From a virus: a stretch of 43,889 nt of DNA. The notes beneath the pieces are model-generated. The model worked only from the letters and a program-made list of their open reading frames with translations. It ran no database searches and was not told the origin of the DNA. The stretch lies in IMG/VR virus record IMGVR_UViG_3300010397_000024, positions 1 through 43,889 of that record, one strand, 5' to 3'. Positions 36,835 through 43,889 of the stretch are shown piece by piece (within the stretch, counting starts at the first letter, position 1; each line of letters begins with the position of its first letter). Both the position numbers and the translations under genes were made by a program.

Positions 36835-38148
36835 TTAGGCTGGTTGTGGCTCTTCCTCTTGCTTCTGAGCGGCTTCGTCTTCCGCCCTGATCTCTTCCCA
36901 CTGCTCGTCGCTGACCCGGGGCTGCTCGCGCTGCCGATCCTCCCTCAGCCGGTGCCAATGAGCCACCCACTCGGGAACCTTCTTCCGGGCGTCCCGGTTC
37001 TCTGACACCCAGTCCTTGGCGTTGGCTGCCAGTTCCTTCCGCTTCTGGGTGTCCTCGATCAAGAGACCGAGCTTTTCCTCGAACTCCTTGGGGTCCTTGA
37101 ACAAGAGCCCGGTCTCGCCTTCAACGATCTCGTGCTTATAGGCACCCGAGTGCTGGGCCAGCGTGGCGGCGGGGTTCTTCAATACCGAGGCTTCGTAGAA
37201 CTTGATGGCGCTCCTACAGGTGTTGAAGACGTGGTCCTGGAGGGGTGCTAGCGAGATGTCGTGCCCGATCGTTGCCAGTCTCAGCCGGTACTCGTTGTAA
37301 GGGCACCAGTCCTTGTAGGTGTACCGATGGGGCGGGATCAGCTCGTTCACCCAGTGCCACTGAGCGCCCCAGATGATCCAATGGACCTGAGGGTACTTCC
37401 GGGTGATGCTGCCCAAGGCCTCTCTTAGAGGGCACCAGTCCTCGAAGTGGGCCGCCCCGCCTTGCCAAAGGATCTTGACCTTGTCGGTCTCTTTGATGTC
37501 TACCTGCTCGTAGTCGTTGAACCTGACCAAGTTCGGGAACACGTCCACCCGTCTGGGCTTGACCTCTTTCAACAAGGACTGCTTGACCGCCTCGGTGGAA
37601 CAGGTCACCGCGTCCACCATGCTGAGGATGTTCTTGTAGCCCATCAGCATGTTCTTGTTGCGCTGGATGTCGAACCCGTTCTCCCCCTGCCGCCAGTGGA
37701 TCTGCCGCTTCCCCTCCTGAACCGACCCAATCTCCATCGGCTTGCCGTCTACGAAGGCCGGCAGGTCGTTCCCCTCCATGTCCCGGAAGCCCAAGGTCTT
37801 GTAGGCCGGGTTGAAAGGGCTGACGTTGAACAGATTGTCGTCGGTCTCCACGATCACCGTAGGCGGCCACTTCCAGCCCTCGTCGGTCTTGCTAGGAATA
37901 AACGCCTGGACCTGCTTGATGTTGTGGGTCGGCATCTCGCCGACTGGCTGGTACATCAGGACCAAGTCAGCGTTGGCGAAGTTCGCAATCCGCTCGTCGG
38001 TCGGAACACCCATGTCGTTGGTGTCGATATAGGCACGGATGTTGAGGCCCAGTTCCACCGCGGTTCTGAGCGGCACCGCCAGGCGGTAGTAGTAGCTCGC
38101 CGAGGCCGTGTGCGGGATCGAGGTGTAGACGGTCAGGGGTCGCTTCAT
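36835..38148 (-). CDS. GT4-type glycosyltransferase (GT-B) among virion genes
   Basis: This 437-residue protein has the GT-B layout: an N-terminal domain with a Tyr-rich region (HTASASYYYRLAVPL), a middle strand KVKILWQGGAAHFEDW, and the donor-site region CRSAIKFYEASVLKNPAATL followed by EIVEGETGLLFKDPKEFE, the classic end of Glycos_transf_1 domains. The C-terminal 40 residues are charged and helical. It is coupled by overlap to small virion genes. It may glycosylate virion or host structures; the donor is unknown. Confidence 0.9.
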   Translation of the reverse strand: MKRPLTVYTSIPHTASASYYYRLAVPLRTAVELGLNIRAYIDTNDMGVPTDERIANFANADLVLMYQPVGEMPTHNIKQVQAFIPSKTDEGWKWPPTVIVETDDNLFNVSPFNPAYKTLGFRDMEGNDLPAFVDGKPMEIGSVQEGKRQIHWRQGENGFDIQRNKNMLMGYKNILSMVDAVTCSTEAVKQSLLKEVKPRRVDVFPNLVRFNDYEQVDIKETDKVKILWQGGAAHFEDWCPLREALGSITRKYPQVHWIIWGAQWHWVNELIPPHRYTYKDWCPYNEYRLRLATIGHDISLAPLQDHVFNTCRSAIKFYEASVLKNPAATLAQHSGAYKHEIVEGETGLLFKDPKEFEEKLGLLIEDTQKRKELAANAKDWVSENRDARKKVPEWVAHWHRLREDRQREQPRVSDEQWEEIRAEDEAAQKQEEEPQPA

Positions 38149-38366
38149 GATCTGGCGGGTGGCTGCTTGTTCGCCTTCCTGGCGCGTTGGACTGCTTTGA
38201 TCGCACTCGGTCGTCCAGTGCCCTTGACATAGCTCCGTTCCACCTTGGTCATCGCGGTCGGGTTCTCGACGCTGCCGAGGATGTTCCCCGCCTCGCCCGT
38301 CATGTCCACGTCCTGGGCGTAGTTGCCAACCTTGACCGCACGCTTCGTCACCGGGCTCCTAGCCAT
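38145..38366 (-). CDS. Small basic virion-region protein, unknown
   Basis: This 73-residue protein starts at ATG 38366, overlapping the end of the previous gene by 8 bases. It is basic and rich in Ala, Lys and Arg (AIKAVQRARKANKQPPARS at the end). A longer frame to 38513 overlaps the other gene heavily and has low-complexity sequence. Not recognised. Confidence 0.6.
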   Translation of the reverse strand: MARSPVTKRAVKVGNYAQDVDMTGEAGNILGSVENPTAMTKVERSYVKGTGRPSAIKAVQRARKANKQPPARS

Positions 38367-38667
38367 TGCTCTTGCTGCCCTTGAAGATATCGGCTGGAGT
38401 CTGGTCACTGCCCTGCGACTCAGGGTTCTGGACGTCGGTCGAATCGGTCGGGATACTGCCACCGGTCGGCAGATAGGCACCGGGATCGGTGTGGGTCGGA
38501 CCAGCATGGTCACACACCCAATGGTTCTGGACGAAGTTGACTCCGGGGCCGATCGGGCTGTTGTTGCTGGTATCCAGCACGGGCTGAGGCTCGCCCGATT
38601 CCGGCACCGGAGGGGTGCCCGAGACGCCTGGCCCGCAATAAGTGGCCTGCTTGATGTTCACGCCCAT
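38359..38667 (-). CDS. Hypothetical Pro/Gly-rich protein
   Basis: This 102-residue, mostly disordered protein with PVPESGEPQPVL and a Cys-His segment (FVQNHWVCDHAG). ATG 38667 lies in a GGAGAGTGAC context. Position in the head block suggests a structural or assembly role. Not recognised. Confidence 0.6.
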   Translation of the reverse strand: MGVNIKQATYCGPGVSGTPPVPESGEPQPVLDTSNNSPIGPGVNFVQNHWVCDHAGPTHTDPGAYLPTGGSIPTDSTDVQNPESQGSDQTPADIFKGSKSNG

Positions 38668-38668
38668 G

Positions 38669-39019
38669 TCACTCTCCGATCTTCTTCGTGACCACCACGC
38701 CGTTTAGCAGCATGTTGGGATCGCGCTGTCTCCTGCGGTCGTAGGTACAGTACTCGGGATGTGCGTCGAGCCAGCGGTAGAACTTTTTCTTGTCCCGCAA
38801 GAAATCCGGCTCGATCGCTCTCAGCAAGTCCTCGATCGGACCCAGCAGATTGGCTACGCGGCTAAACTCGTTCCCTCGGTGGTAAGAACCGTCATCGAGT
38901 GATTTGAGTTCCTTGATGGCGTCAAAGCGGTCGGCCACTTCCGGGTTCCTTGCCACTAGACCGGCCGGGTCTACCACCTTGTCCATCAGGCTCTCCGAAG
39001 GCTTGACCCAGAAACTCAT
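38669..39019 (-). CDS. Hypothetical head-region protein
   Basis: This 116-residue protein has a helical middle (NPEVADRFDAIKELKSLDDG) and a mixed C-terminus with Tyr/Arg residues (RWLDAHPEYCTYDRRRQRDP). ATG 39019 follows GGAG. Probably a small capsid-associated protein by position only. Confidence 0.6.
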   Translation of the reverse strand: MSFWVKPSESLMDKVVDPAGLVARNPEVADRFDAIKELKSLDDGSYHRGNEFSRVANLLGPIEDLLRAIEPDFLRDKKKFYRWLDAHPEYCTYDRRRQRDPNMLLNGVVVTKKIGE

Positions 39020-39021
39020 GG

Positions 39022-39399
39022 TCAGGCTCCTGGCATGTCAGGTGTGGGGTCCGACAGCGACCGCTTGGGACGACCGTTCTCTGGCGCCTCTCGGCTGGTG
39101 TCCGTCGCTTCCCAAGTCAGGTGCTCGCTCAGCTTGGGGCCGCCCGAGACGTCGTTCGTCTTGTCATGCGCCGGAGCGGGCGGGACGAGATCCTGGTTCT
39201 GAATGTTGCGGTCGAACGTCTCACGCGCTCGATCCCATGGCAGGACCGAATCCACGTAAGCGCCCTTGTCTTGATCCCAGATCTTGGTCGGGTCCCAGCC
39301 GCGGTCGAAAGCGTTCTGCACCAGCGACCGAGTGGGAGAGTTCGGGTGCGGCGCGACCGAGTTCTTGGTGCCAAACGCATTCGGTTCATTCGGTGGCAT
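39022..39399 (-). CDS. Hypothetical disordered protein after the capsid gene
   Basis: This 125-residue Pro/Asn/Asp-rich protein (MPPNEPNAFGTKNSVAPHPN) has a strong GGAGG ribosome site. Its place right after the major capsid gene is where decoration proteins often lie, but the composition is disordered. No family recognised. Confidence 0.6.
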   Translation of the reverse strand: MPPNEPNAFGTKNSVAPHPNSPTRSLVQNAFDRGWDPTKIWDQDKGAYVDSVLPWDRARETFDRNIQNQDLVPPAPAHDKTNDVSGGPKLSEHLTWEATDTSREAPENGRPKRSLSDPTPDMPGA

Positions 39400-39418
39400 C
39401 TTTATCCTCCAAGCCTTT

Positions 39419-39457
39419 GAGGGCCGGACTCCCCACCTCTCCTCGCCCGGCCCCCTC
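39419..39457 (-). terminator. Hairpin after the major capsid gene
   Basis: GAGGGCCGG (39419-39427) pairs with CCGGCCCCCTC (39447-39457) with two extra bases, around a 19-base loop. On the minus strand it follows the capsid stop by about 10 bases. No U-run follows, so it may serve partial termination or mRNA stability. Confidence 0.35.
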
Positions 39458-39466
39458 TGGCCTATC

Positions 39467-40429
39467 TTACGTGTTGATGACGCCCGTCATGGCGCCCCAG
39501 CTCGACGGATGGTCGATCTGAAGCGTGGCCTCCATCAGTACGATGCCCTGGGTGTTGTCGCCGGTCTTCCCCATCGGCTTGTGCTGCGGGGGACGGAGGA
39601 CGGCCAGCTTGGCCATGCTGCGGTCGCCCATGTAGTAGGCACCCGAAGCCACCGCAGTCAGCGGGATGAACCGATCGGTGATGACCGCAAACAACTGGCC
39701 GAACGGGGATTCGAAGATGTCCACGTTCATGCTGAGCCGGTTGTCCACCGCCGCGATGTTCCGAGCGTTGATGGTATTTCCGCTCGACGCCAGGAAGAAC
39801 TGGTACTTGCTCCGAGGGGCGAACCAGAGCGAGTCCGGCTCGGCACCGTTGGTAAACATCTTCTCCGCCAGCGCCACCAGGTCAGCCGTCAGCACCACGC
39901 CAGAGGCCGAGGCGGAGGTGAAGATGGCACCGTTGCCGAAGGTGCCGAGGAATCCCGACATCCTGGGCGGAGTGCTCGCCGTAATGCCCGAGGCCGACTG
40001 GGCCGAAGCCACGCCGATGGTCCAGAAACGGGACTCGATATTCCGGGCAATGTCCTTGAATCCCTTCATCACCTGGTGCTCGTAGAAGTCCCGGATGCCG
40101 GCCGGACGCACCACGCGCTCGCGGTCGGATACCTGGACGTCCACCCGGAAGATCTGGGTGTAGTTCCAGAGCCTGACCGGGGTGGTCATCGAGGAAGGCA
40201 CGAAGGCGCTGCCTTCCGCCGCGTTCGTGCTGCCGGTGGCCGTCGCGTCCAGCGCGTCGATTGCCCACGAGTGGACTACGTCGGTCGCCCGGATCTTGGG
40301 CATGGAGGAGAACATCGGCGTCTGGAACGAGTCGATGATCGTCACCATGTCCATCAGGTCTTCGTGCTGCGGGGCCGTGGTAAGTGGCCATGAACCTACG
40401 TCATAGGTAGTTCCTGATGCAGCAGCCAT
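39467..40429 (-). CDS. Major capsid protein, SU10/DUF5309-like
   Basis: This 320-residue protein resembles the SU10-type major capsid family: an N-terminal EDLMDMVTIIDSFQTPMFSS segment, HSWAIDALDATATGSTNAAEG, a helical domain with RDFYEHQVMKGFKDIARNIE, and a C-terminal region with NVDIFESPFGQLFAVITDRF and a final beta part. It forms the HK97-fold shell. ATG has AAGGAG. It lies directly after the scaffold gene as usual. Confidence 0.85.
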   Translation of the reverse strand: MAAASGTTYDVGSWPLTTAPQHEDLMDMVTIIDSFQTPMFSSMPKIRATDVVHSWAIDALDATATGSTNAAEGSAFVPSSMTTPVRLWNYTQIFRVDVQVSDRERVVRPAGIRDFYEHQVMKGFKDIARNIESRFWTIGVASAQSASGITASTPPRMSGFLGTFGNGAIFTSASASGVVLTADLVALAEKMFTNGAEPDSLWFAPRSKYQFFLASSGNTINARNIAAVDNRLSMNVDIFESPFGQLFAVITDRFIPLTAVASGAYYMGDRSMAKLAVLRPPQHKPMGKTGDNTQGIVLMEATLQIDHPSSWGAMTGVINT

Positions 40430-40454
40430 TCCGTTGGCTCCTTACCGATCGTTC

Positions 40455-41147
40455 CTACTGCTCGAAGAACGCATCGGGGATCGCGGTCTTGAGGCGTGCC
40501 CGCGCGTAAGCGGCGGCAGTCGTAGCGTTCTTGTTCTGCTCCCACGCCCGCCGGGCCTCCTGTACCGCACCACCATCTTGCGGAATCCTTCGCGCATCGC
40601 CTGAGCGCTGGCTGGGGATCCGCGCTTCGATCTGGTCCTCTTGGGCTCCCTGCGAGGTGCCGTTCTTGTTCCTGCGCCACTTGAGGTAAGCCCACTCAGC
40701 AGCTACGCCGGGGTCGGCTTGGAAGGTGCGGGCATAGGTCGCCTGCGTCTCCGGGTCAGAGTTGACGTACTCCATCACGTCGGACTCAACCTTGTTGTAC
40801 TCCTTGTAGCGTCCGACCATCGTTTGTCTGGCCTGAAGACCGCGCTGGAAGGGCTCGAAAGCTTGGGCAATGCCTTGCTGGACGCGGTTGCCGATCAACT
40901 GATCGAGCGCGTCGAGGGGCACGGCGGCCTGTTCGAGGGTCTCTTCGTAGGCTGCGCGTTGCGGGACGTTCTGCCGAGGCTGCGCATAGGCTGACTGGAG
41001 CGACTGGACGGTCTGGGCTAGCCGTTTGCCCTCTTCCGAGGAGGCGGCGTAGCGCCGGTTGACTTCGGCCAGTTTGGCTTCGAGGTCGGCGATGCGCTGG
41101 TCAGCGTTGGGCTCGGTTGGAGCCGGGCTGACTTCGTTCTCTTCCAT
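40455..41147 (-). CDS. Capsid scaffold protein
   Basis: This 230-residue protein is highly charged and coiled-coil rich (IADLEAKLAEVNRRYAASSE then a long helix), directly before the capsid gene. Acidic N-terminus, Gln-rich middle and basic C-terminal helices are typical of scaffolds. AAGGTGG precedes the ATG. Confidence 0.8.
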   Translation of the reverse strand: MEENEVSPAPTEPNADQRIADLEAKLAEVNRRYAASSEEGKRLAQTVQSLQSAYAQPRQNVPQRAAYEETLEQAAVPLDALDQLIGNRVQQGIAQAFEPFQRGLQARQTMVGRYKEYNKVESDVMEYVNSDPETQATYARTFQADPGVAAEWAYLKWRRNKNGTSQGAQEDQIEARIPSQRSGDARRIPQDGGAVQEARRAWEQNKNATTAAAYARARLKTAIPDAFFEQ

Positions 41148-41164
41148 GAGCTTCCACCTTCAAG

Positions 41165-41467
41165 TTATGGCGCGGAAGGTTGGCCTTGGGCGGCTTCCGT
41201 GCCGTTCGCTGCTTCGCGCTGCTGGTTTGCACGGTTCACTGTAACTTCGTTCTGGAACGCTGACAAGACGTACTCGTAGACTCCCAGCGCTCCGCGGATG
41301 CCATCGTCGCTGACGCCCTTCCAGGTCCCCTCACGGTTCGCCAAGGGGATACAGAGCGCCTTGATCGCCGCTTGGCCCTGCTGGGCGATGATCGGCATCA
41401 TCACCTCGCGCCAACCGCCGGTCTGGAGCGTCACTGCCAGTTTGTCGCACTGCTCGTTGGAAAGCAT
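41165..41467 (-). CDS. Small helical head-assembly protein, unknown
   Basis: This 100-residue protein overlaps the portal stop by one base (TGATG) and lies before the scaffold. It is helical (CDKLAVTLQTGGWREVMMPI) with a Gln/Ala-rich tail. Many SU10/P22-like phages have a small gene here. Not recognised. Confidence 0.65.
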   Translation of the reverse strand: MLSNEQCDKLAVTLQTGGWREVMMPIIAQQGQAAIKALCIPLANREGTWKGVSDDGIRGALGVYEYVLSAFQNEVTVNRANQQREAANGTEAAQGQPSAP

Positions 41468-43380
41468 CAGATCGCTCCTAGCGGTTGCGGCCCCTGGACG
41501 TTCATCTGCTGTCCCAGGATGCCGGGGCTTAGTTGCTCCAGGTTCGTGGCCCCTGGGGCAGCCTCGGCGCCCTGCGGGGCGCCCTGGCCTTGCTGGGCCG
41601 CCATGAGATTGACCATGCTGGGCTGGCTGTTCAGGAAGTCCTGGAAGTTGGGGTAGTCAAAGAGTTGGAAGCCTTGTTTGAGCCAGTTGGCCCAGTTGAC
41701 GATCTGGATCGCCGCCGGGTTGGTCTGCATCATCTGGCTAAAGGCGATGTAGTCCTGCTGGCGGATGCTCCGGCCTAGCATCTGAGAGGCCCCCACGGCT
41801 CGGGCCTTGTAGTCCGAAGCGAAGTCGTCCTCATCCACCGTCACCCGTTCTTGGTAAGGCATGCCAGTGATGGCGTTGACGCTGGCAATCGAGCCGATGT
41901 ACTTGGTGTAGGGCTTGGGCAGGAGCCTTCTATCAAGTTCCCAGAAGGCATTTGCCAAGGGTTCTACCATCCCTTGCTCGATCGCCAGGCTCTCCATCGC
42001 CACCCGGGTTAGGGCGTTCTCCTGGCGGCCGAGGAACCCTCGTGCCGTCTCTCTGCCCCCACCCCCACCCCCACCCATCAGGGCCTCGGTCTGGCCGGTG
42101 CCGAGCTGCATGAAGCTGAACAACTGCTCGATCTCAGAGTTCCCGAGTTGGACGTTCCGCATGTCGGGGCTCAAGGGCCGGATGTTGGAGTCGTCGGCCG
42201 GACCATCCACCAGGATCACCCGTCCGGTTCTTGAGAACAGATTCTGGGTGTTGATGTTGGCGGTGTTGGAGACCACCCACTGGTTGTCCAGCAAGAGGTC
42301 CACCGCATCGAGCTTCTGGTTGTTGATCCGGTCGGCGGTCCGTTGAGGTCCAAAGGCGATCTCGGCCTTGGAGATACCGTCGAACCCATAGCCATCGCTC
42401 ATCGGGCTACAGGCGATGAAGGGCTTGGCCTGGTTGGGAAGCTGGGACTCGCGGTTCTTGAGGACCACCCGCTCGTTGCCGATGGCGATACACCTCGACC
42501 TGATCCCCGAGGTAGCGAACTCGCTGGGCACCAGGCCGTGCATCTCCCATATCTCGACTGGCTTGGCGAAGCGCTCATTCTGGCGCGCTTGGTAGTCATA
42601 CTCGTTCCGGTAGGCCACCTGGCGTTGCTGGAGTTCGGTCTGGCCACCGGTCGTCACCGGGAAGTCTTTGAGCATCTGGACTGCGGCGCGGTCGAAGTAT
42701 GGATAAGGACCTTCGGCGTCTTCCAAAAGGTCGTCCAGGTCGGCCCAGTAGCGGTGAATCACCCAGGCCATGTCGTCAATCCGCTTCCTGGCCGGCTGCT
42801 GCCAGAAGTCCAGCCGGTCCACCACTTCCCAGGTCGGACCGTTGAACAGCTCGGCGGTGTAGTCCCGTTGAACTGGGACGCTGAGGCCCGGAGCGACTTG
42901 CTCGTAGCTGGTCACCCGGTTCTTGCGGGTGACGTTCTTCCAGCCGTATCTCAGAACCCCGGTGCCGCAGATATCGGCCTGAAGGAAGAAGTCGATCGCC
43001 CGGATCACCGAGTCGCAATCCTTCATCTGGGCCGAGATCAGCATCTCCGCCTTCTTGGCGGATCCTGAGTCTTCTGGCGCGTAGCCCTCGAAGTTGACGA
43101 TCGGCCAGGCACCGAAAGAGGTCTGGACCTTCCGTGCCACGTCCGACTGGATCATGGCGAAGGTGAAGGGGATCGAGATGTCGTTCCTGAAACTGGACCG
43201 GCTCGACCTCGCGACACCACGGTAGGTGTCGTAGTAGTGCTGGATGCGGGTAAAGTGGGTGCGGTTGTAGCGCAGGCTCTCTTGTCTGCGGCTATCGACC
43301 AGTTCGATCACCCGGCGCCAGTCGGGGTAACTGCTGCGCGTGGCCTCGCCGGTATTAGGATTCTTGCCTGCGCTAGCCAT
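41467..43380 (-). CDS. Portal protein
   Basis: This 637-residue protein has the portal style: an N-terminal helical region (WRRVIELVDSRRQESLRYNR), IQHYYDTYRGV, a central core with ILISAQMKD-type helices and ICGTGVLRYGWKN, and a Gly-rich loop LMGGGGGGGRETARGF before long C-terminal helices and a Gln-rich tail. It forms the ring for DNA entry and exit. The Gly loop is encoded by a GGTGGG hexanucleotide repeat near 42057-42080. Confidence 0.9.
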   Translation of the reverse strand: MASAGKNPNTGEATRSSYPDWRRVIELVDSRRQESLRYNRTHFTRIQHYYDTYRGVARSSRSSFRNDISIPFTFAMIQSDVARKVQTSFGAWPIVNFEGYAPEDSGSAKKAEMLISAQMKDCDSVIRAIDFFLQADICGTGVLRYGWKNVTRKNRVTSYEQVAPGLSVPVQRDYTAELFNGPTWEVVDRLDFWQQPARKRIDDMAWVIHRYWADLDDLLEDAEGPYPYFDRAAVQMLKDFPVTTGGQTELQQRQVAYRNEYDYQARQNERFAKPVEIWEMHGLVPSEFATSGIRSRCIAIGNERVVLKNRESQLPNQAKPFIACSPMSDGYGFDGISKAEIAFGPQRTADRINNQKLDAVDLLLDNQWVVSNTANINTQNLFSRTGRVILVDGPADDSNIRPLSPDMRNVQLGNSEIEQLFSFMQLGTGQTEALMGGGGGGGRETARGFLGRQENALTRVAMESLAIEQGMVEPLANAFWELDRRLLPKPYTKYIGSIASVNAITGMPYQERVTVDEDDFASDYKARAVGASQMLGRSIRQQDYIAFSQMMQTNPAAIQIVNWANWLKQGFQLFDYPNFQDFLNSQPSMVNLMAAQQGQGAPQGAEAAPGATNLEQLSPGILGQQMNVQGPQPLGAI

Positions 43381-43391
43381 CCGTGGCCCTC

Positions 43392-43634
43392 TCAGTAAAC
43401 TTTGATCTGTGGGTTTACCTCGGCAGCGCCCGTTGCCACCGCCTTGGACAGTATCACGTCAATCTCAGCCATCAACTGATTCCGCTGGGTGTTGAGCGTG
43501 TCGAGCTTCTTCACTAGGTCCGGACTGAGTCCTACGTTCTCACGTGAAGCCCGATGGACTTCGTCCTGGACGAACCACAGCTTGAGATTCGTCACCGAGA
43601 GCTTGTCCACTAGCGAGCCCAGAGTGTCAGACAC
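43392..43634 (-). CDS. DUF4254-like short protein
   Basis: This 80-residue protein starts at GTG 43634 behind AAGGGAGG and matches the core pattern of DUF4254: SLVDKLSVTNLKLWFVQDEV followed by LNTQRNQLMAEIDVIL. Bacterial DUF4254 proteins are longer and occur in LPS and glycosyltransferase clusters. Here it follows a glycosyltransferase whose stop it overlaps by 8 bases, so it is probably part of the glycan set. It lies just before the portal gene. Confidence 0.65.
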   Translation of the reverse strand: MSDTLGSLVDKLSVTNLKLWFVQDEVHRASRENVGLSPDLVKKLDTLNTQRNQLMAEIDVILSKAVATGAAEVNPQIKVY

Positions 43635-43889
43635 CTGCGGCCTCCCTTAACACCTGGATCATCAGCCTTCGGTTGTGGGCCAGCCAGGCACATACCCATC
43701 TGCCATCTTGCGAGTTCCTCAGCACCCAGATGGCGGTCTCTAGCGGGATGGCGTGGGGGTTGTCGGTCACGTCGGTCGGCGGCTCCGAGTGGTGCGCGAT
43801 GTCGAACTCGCCCAGTTGGGCATAGGCGATCGCCACTTGCTCAGCCACCAGTTCTAGCGCTACGTCCCAGTACTCGTGCTGGGTAGCCA
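43627..43889 (-). CDS. GT-A-like glycosyltransferase, C-terminal part (continues at position 123)
   Basis: This is the end of the gene described at 1-544. The last 73 or so residues (VAEQVAIAYAQLGEFDIAHH onward, then IPLETAIWVLRNSQDGR) correspond to the C-terminal ends of the paralogues at 2013 and 2684. The open frame extends through the terminal repeat to the window end, so the gene is 5'-truncated only because of the linear representation. An internal ATG at 43848 is not the true start. Confidence 0.8.
   Translation of the reverse strand, partial: ATQHEYWDVALELVAEQVAIAYAQLGEFDIAHHSEPPTDVTDNPHAIPLETAIWVLRNSQDGRWVCAWLAHNRRLMIQVLREAAGV
43767..43889. repeat. Terminal direct repeat, right copy
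   Basis: Exact copy of positions 1-123. See the left copy. Confidence 0.95.

Noticed and set aside
37447-38232. 261-codon plus-strand open frame opposite the GT4 gene
   Set aside because: Leu/Val/His-rich shadow without motifs; the GT4 frame has clear family features.
39284-40393. 369-codon plus-strand open frame opposite the major capsid gene
   Set aside because: Arg/His/Gly-rich shadow of a convincing capsid gene; no start signal.
42057-42080. GGTGGG hexanucleotide repeat in the portal gene as a variable repeat
   Set aside because: Only three short in-frame units encoding a Gly loop; expansion would not shift frame and Gly-rich loops are ordinary in portals.
43533-43550. Second CACGTG-centred site resembling parS
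   Set aside because: Only about 11 of 16 positions match the consensus (GTTCTCACGTGAAGC), within chance for this genome; not a convincing second site.
1-43889. tRNA genes, CRISPR arrays, insertion sequences and a diversity-generating retroelement
   Set aside because: I saw no cloverleaf with a TTCRA arm, no spaced identical repeats, no transposase and no reverse transcriptase. A scan with tRNA and HMM tools could still find divergent forms.

Overview
The window is almost certainly one complete, circularly mapping genome of a double-stranded DNA tailed phage. The first 123 bases are repeated exactly as the last 123, and one glycosyltransferase gene is read continuously across the joint, so the unique length is about 43,766 bp. 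The portal, scaffold, SU10-like capsid, connector and nozzle genes, with no tape measure, tail tube or sheath gene, point to a short-tailed (podovirus-like) virion. The sequence is GC-rich, and start/stop codons overlap by 4 bases (ATGA, GTGA, TTGA) almost everywhere. I cannot name the host. A DUF4254-like protein, a DUF6496-like protein, a lipoprotein-like product and spanin-like membrane proteins fit a Gram-negative bacterium, but this is inference.

Layout. Two transcription blocks diverge from a control region at about 10.83-11.22 kb and converge near 22.6 kb. The minus-strand block runs from 10.8 kb down through the joint and on to 22.67 kb. In order it encodes a Phd-like antitoxin, two ParB-domain proteins, small basic proteins, a candidate small terminase whose gene contains a near-perfect bacterial parS site, large terminase, and a glycan island (methyltransferase with a zinc-binding domain, two FkbM methyltransferases, three related GT-A-like glycosyltransferases, a GT9-like glycosyltransferase and a DUF4254-like protein). 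Portal, scaffold, major capsid, a GT4-type glycosyltransferase set among head genes, connector, nozzle, tail fibres, internal virion proteins, an M15 endolysin, membrane proteins and Ig-like or secreted proteins follow.

The plus-strand block (11.2-22.6 kb) is the presumed early region: an HTH regulator with a leaderless promoter, many small unknown proteins, an N6/N4 DNA methyltransferase, a NinG-like HNH protein, a PD-(D/E)XK exonuclease and three HNH homing-type nucleases. Two more HNH nucleases sit inside the virion gene block, one antisense to it. No polymerase, helicase, primase, integrase or ParA was recognised, so replication is probably host-dependent or carried out by unrecognised proteins.

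Most notable signals: the parS site together with two ParB-like proteins and an antitoxin; the eight-gene glycan decoration set plus the separate GT4; the five-member HNH family; two promoter styles (TTGAC-N17/18-TAGCAT with a shared leader, and leaderless TATGCT-N6-ATG); a pentanucleotide repeat just before the main tail-fibre gene; and an unassigned folded RNA candidate at 23.14-23.21 kb.
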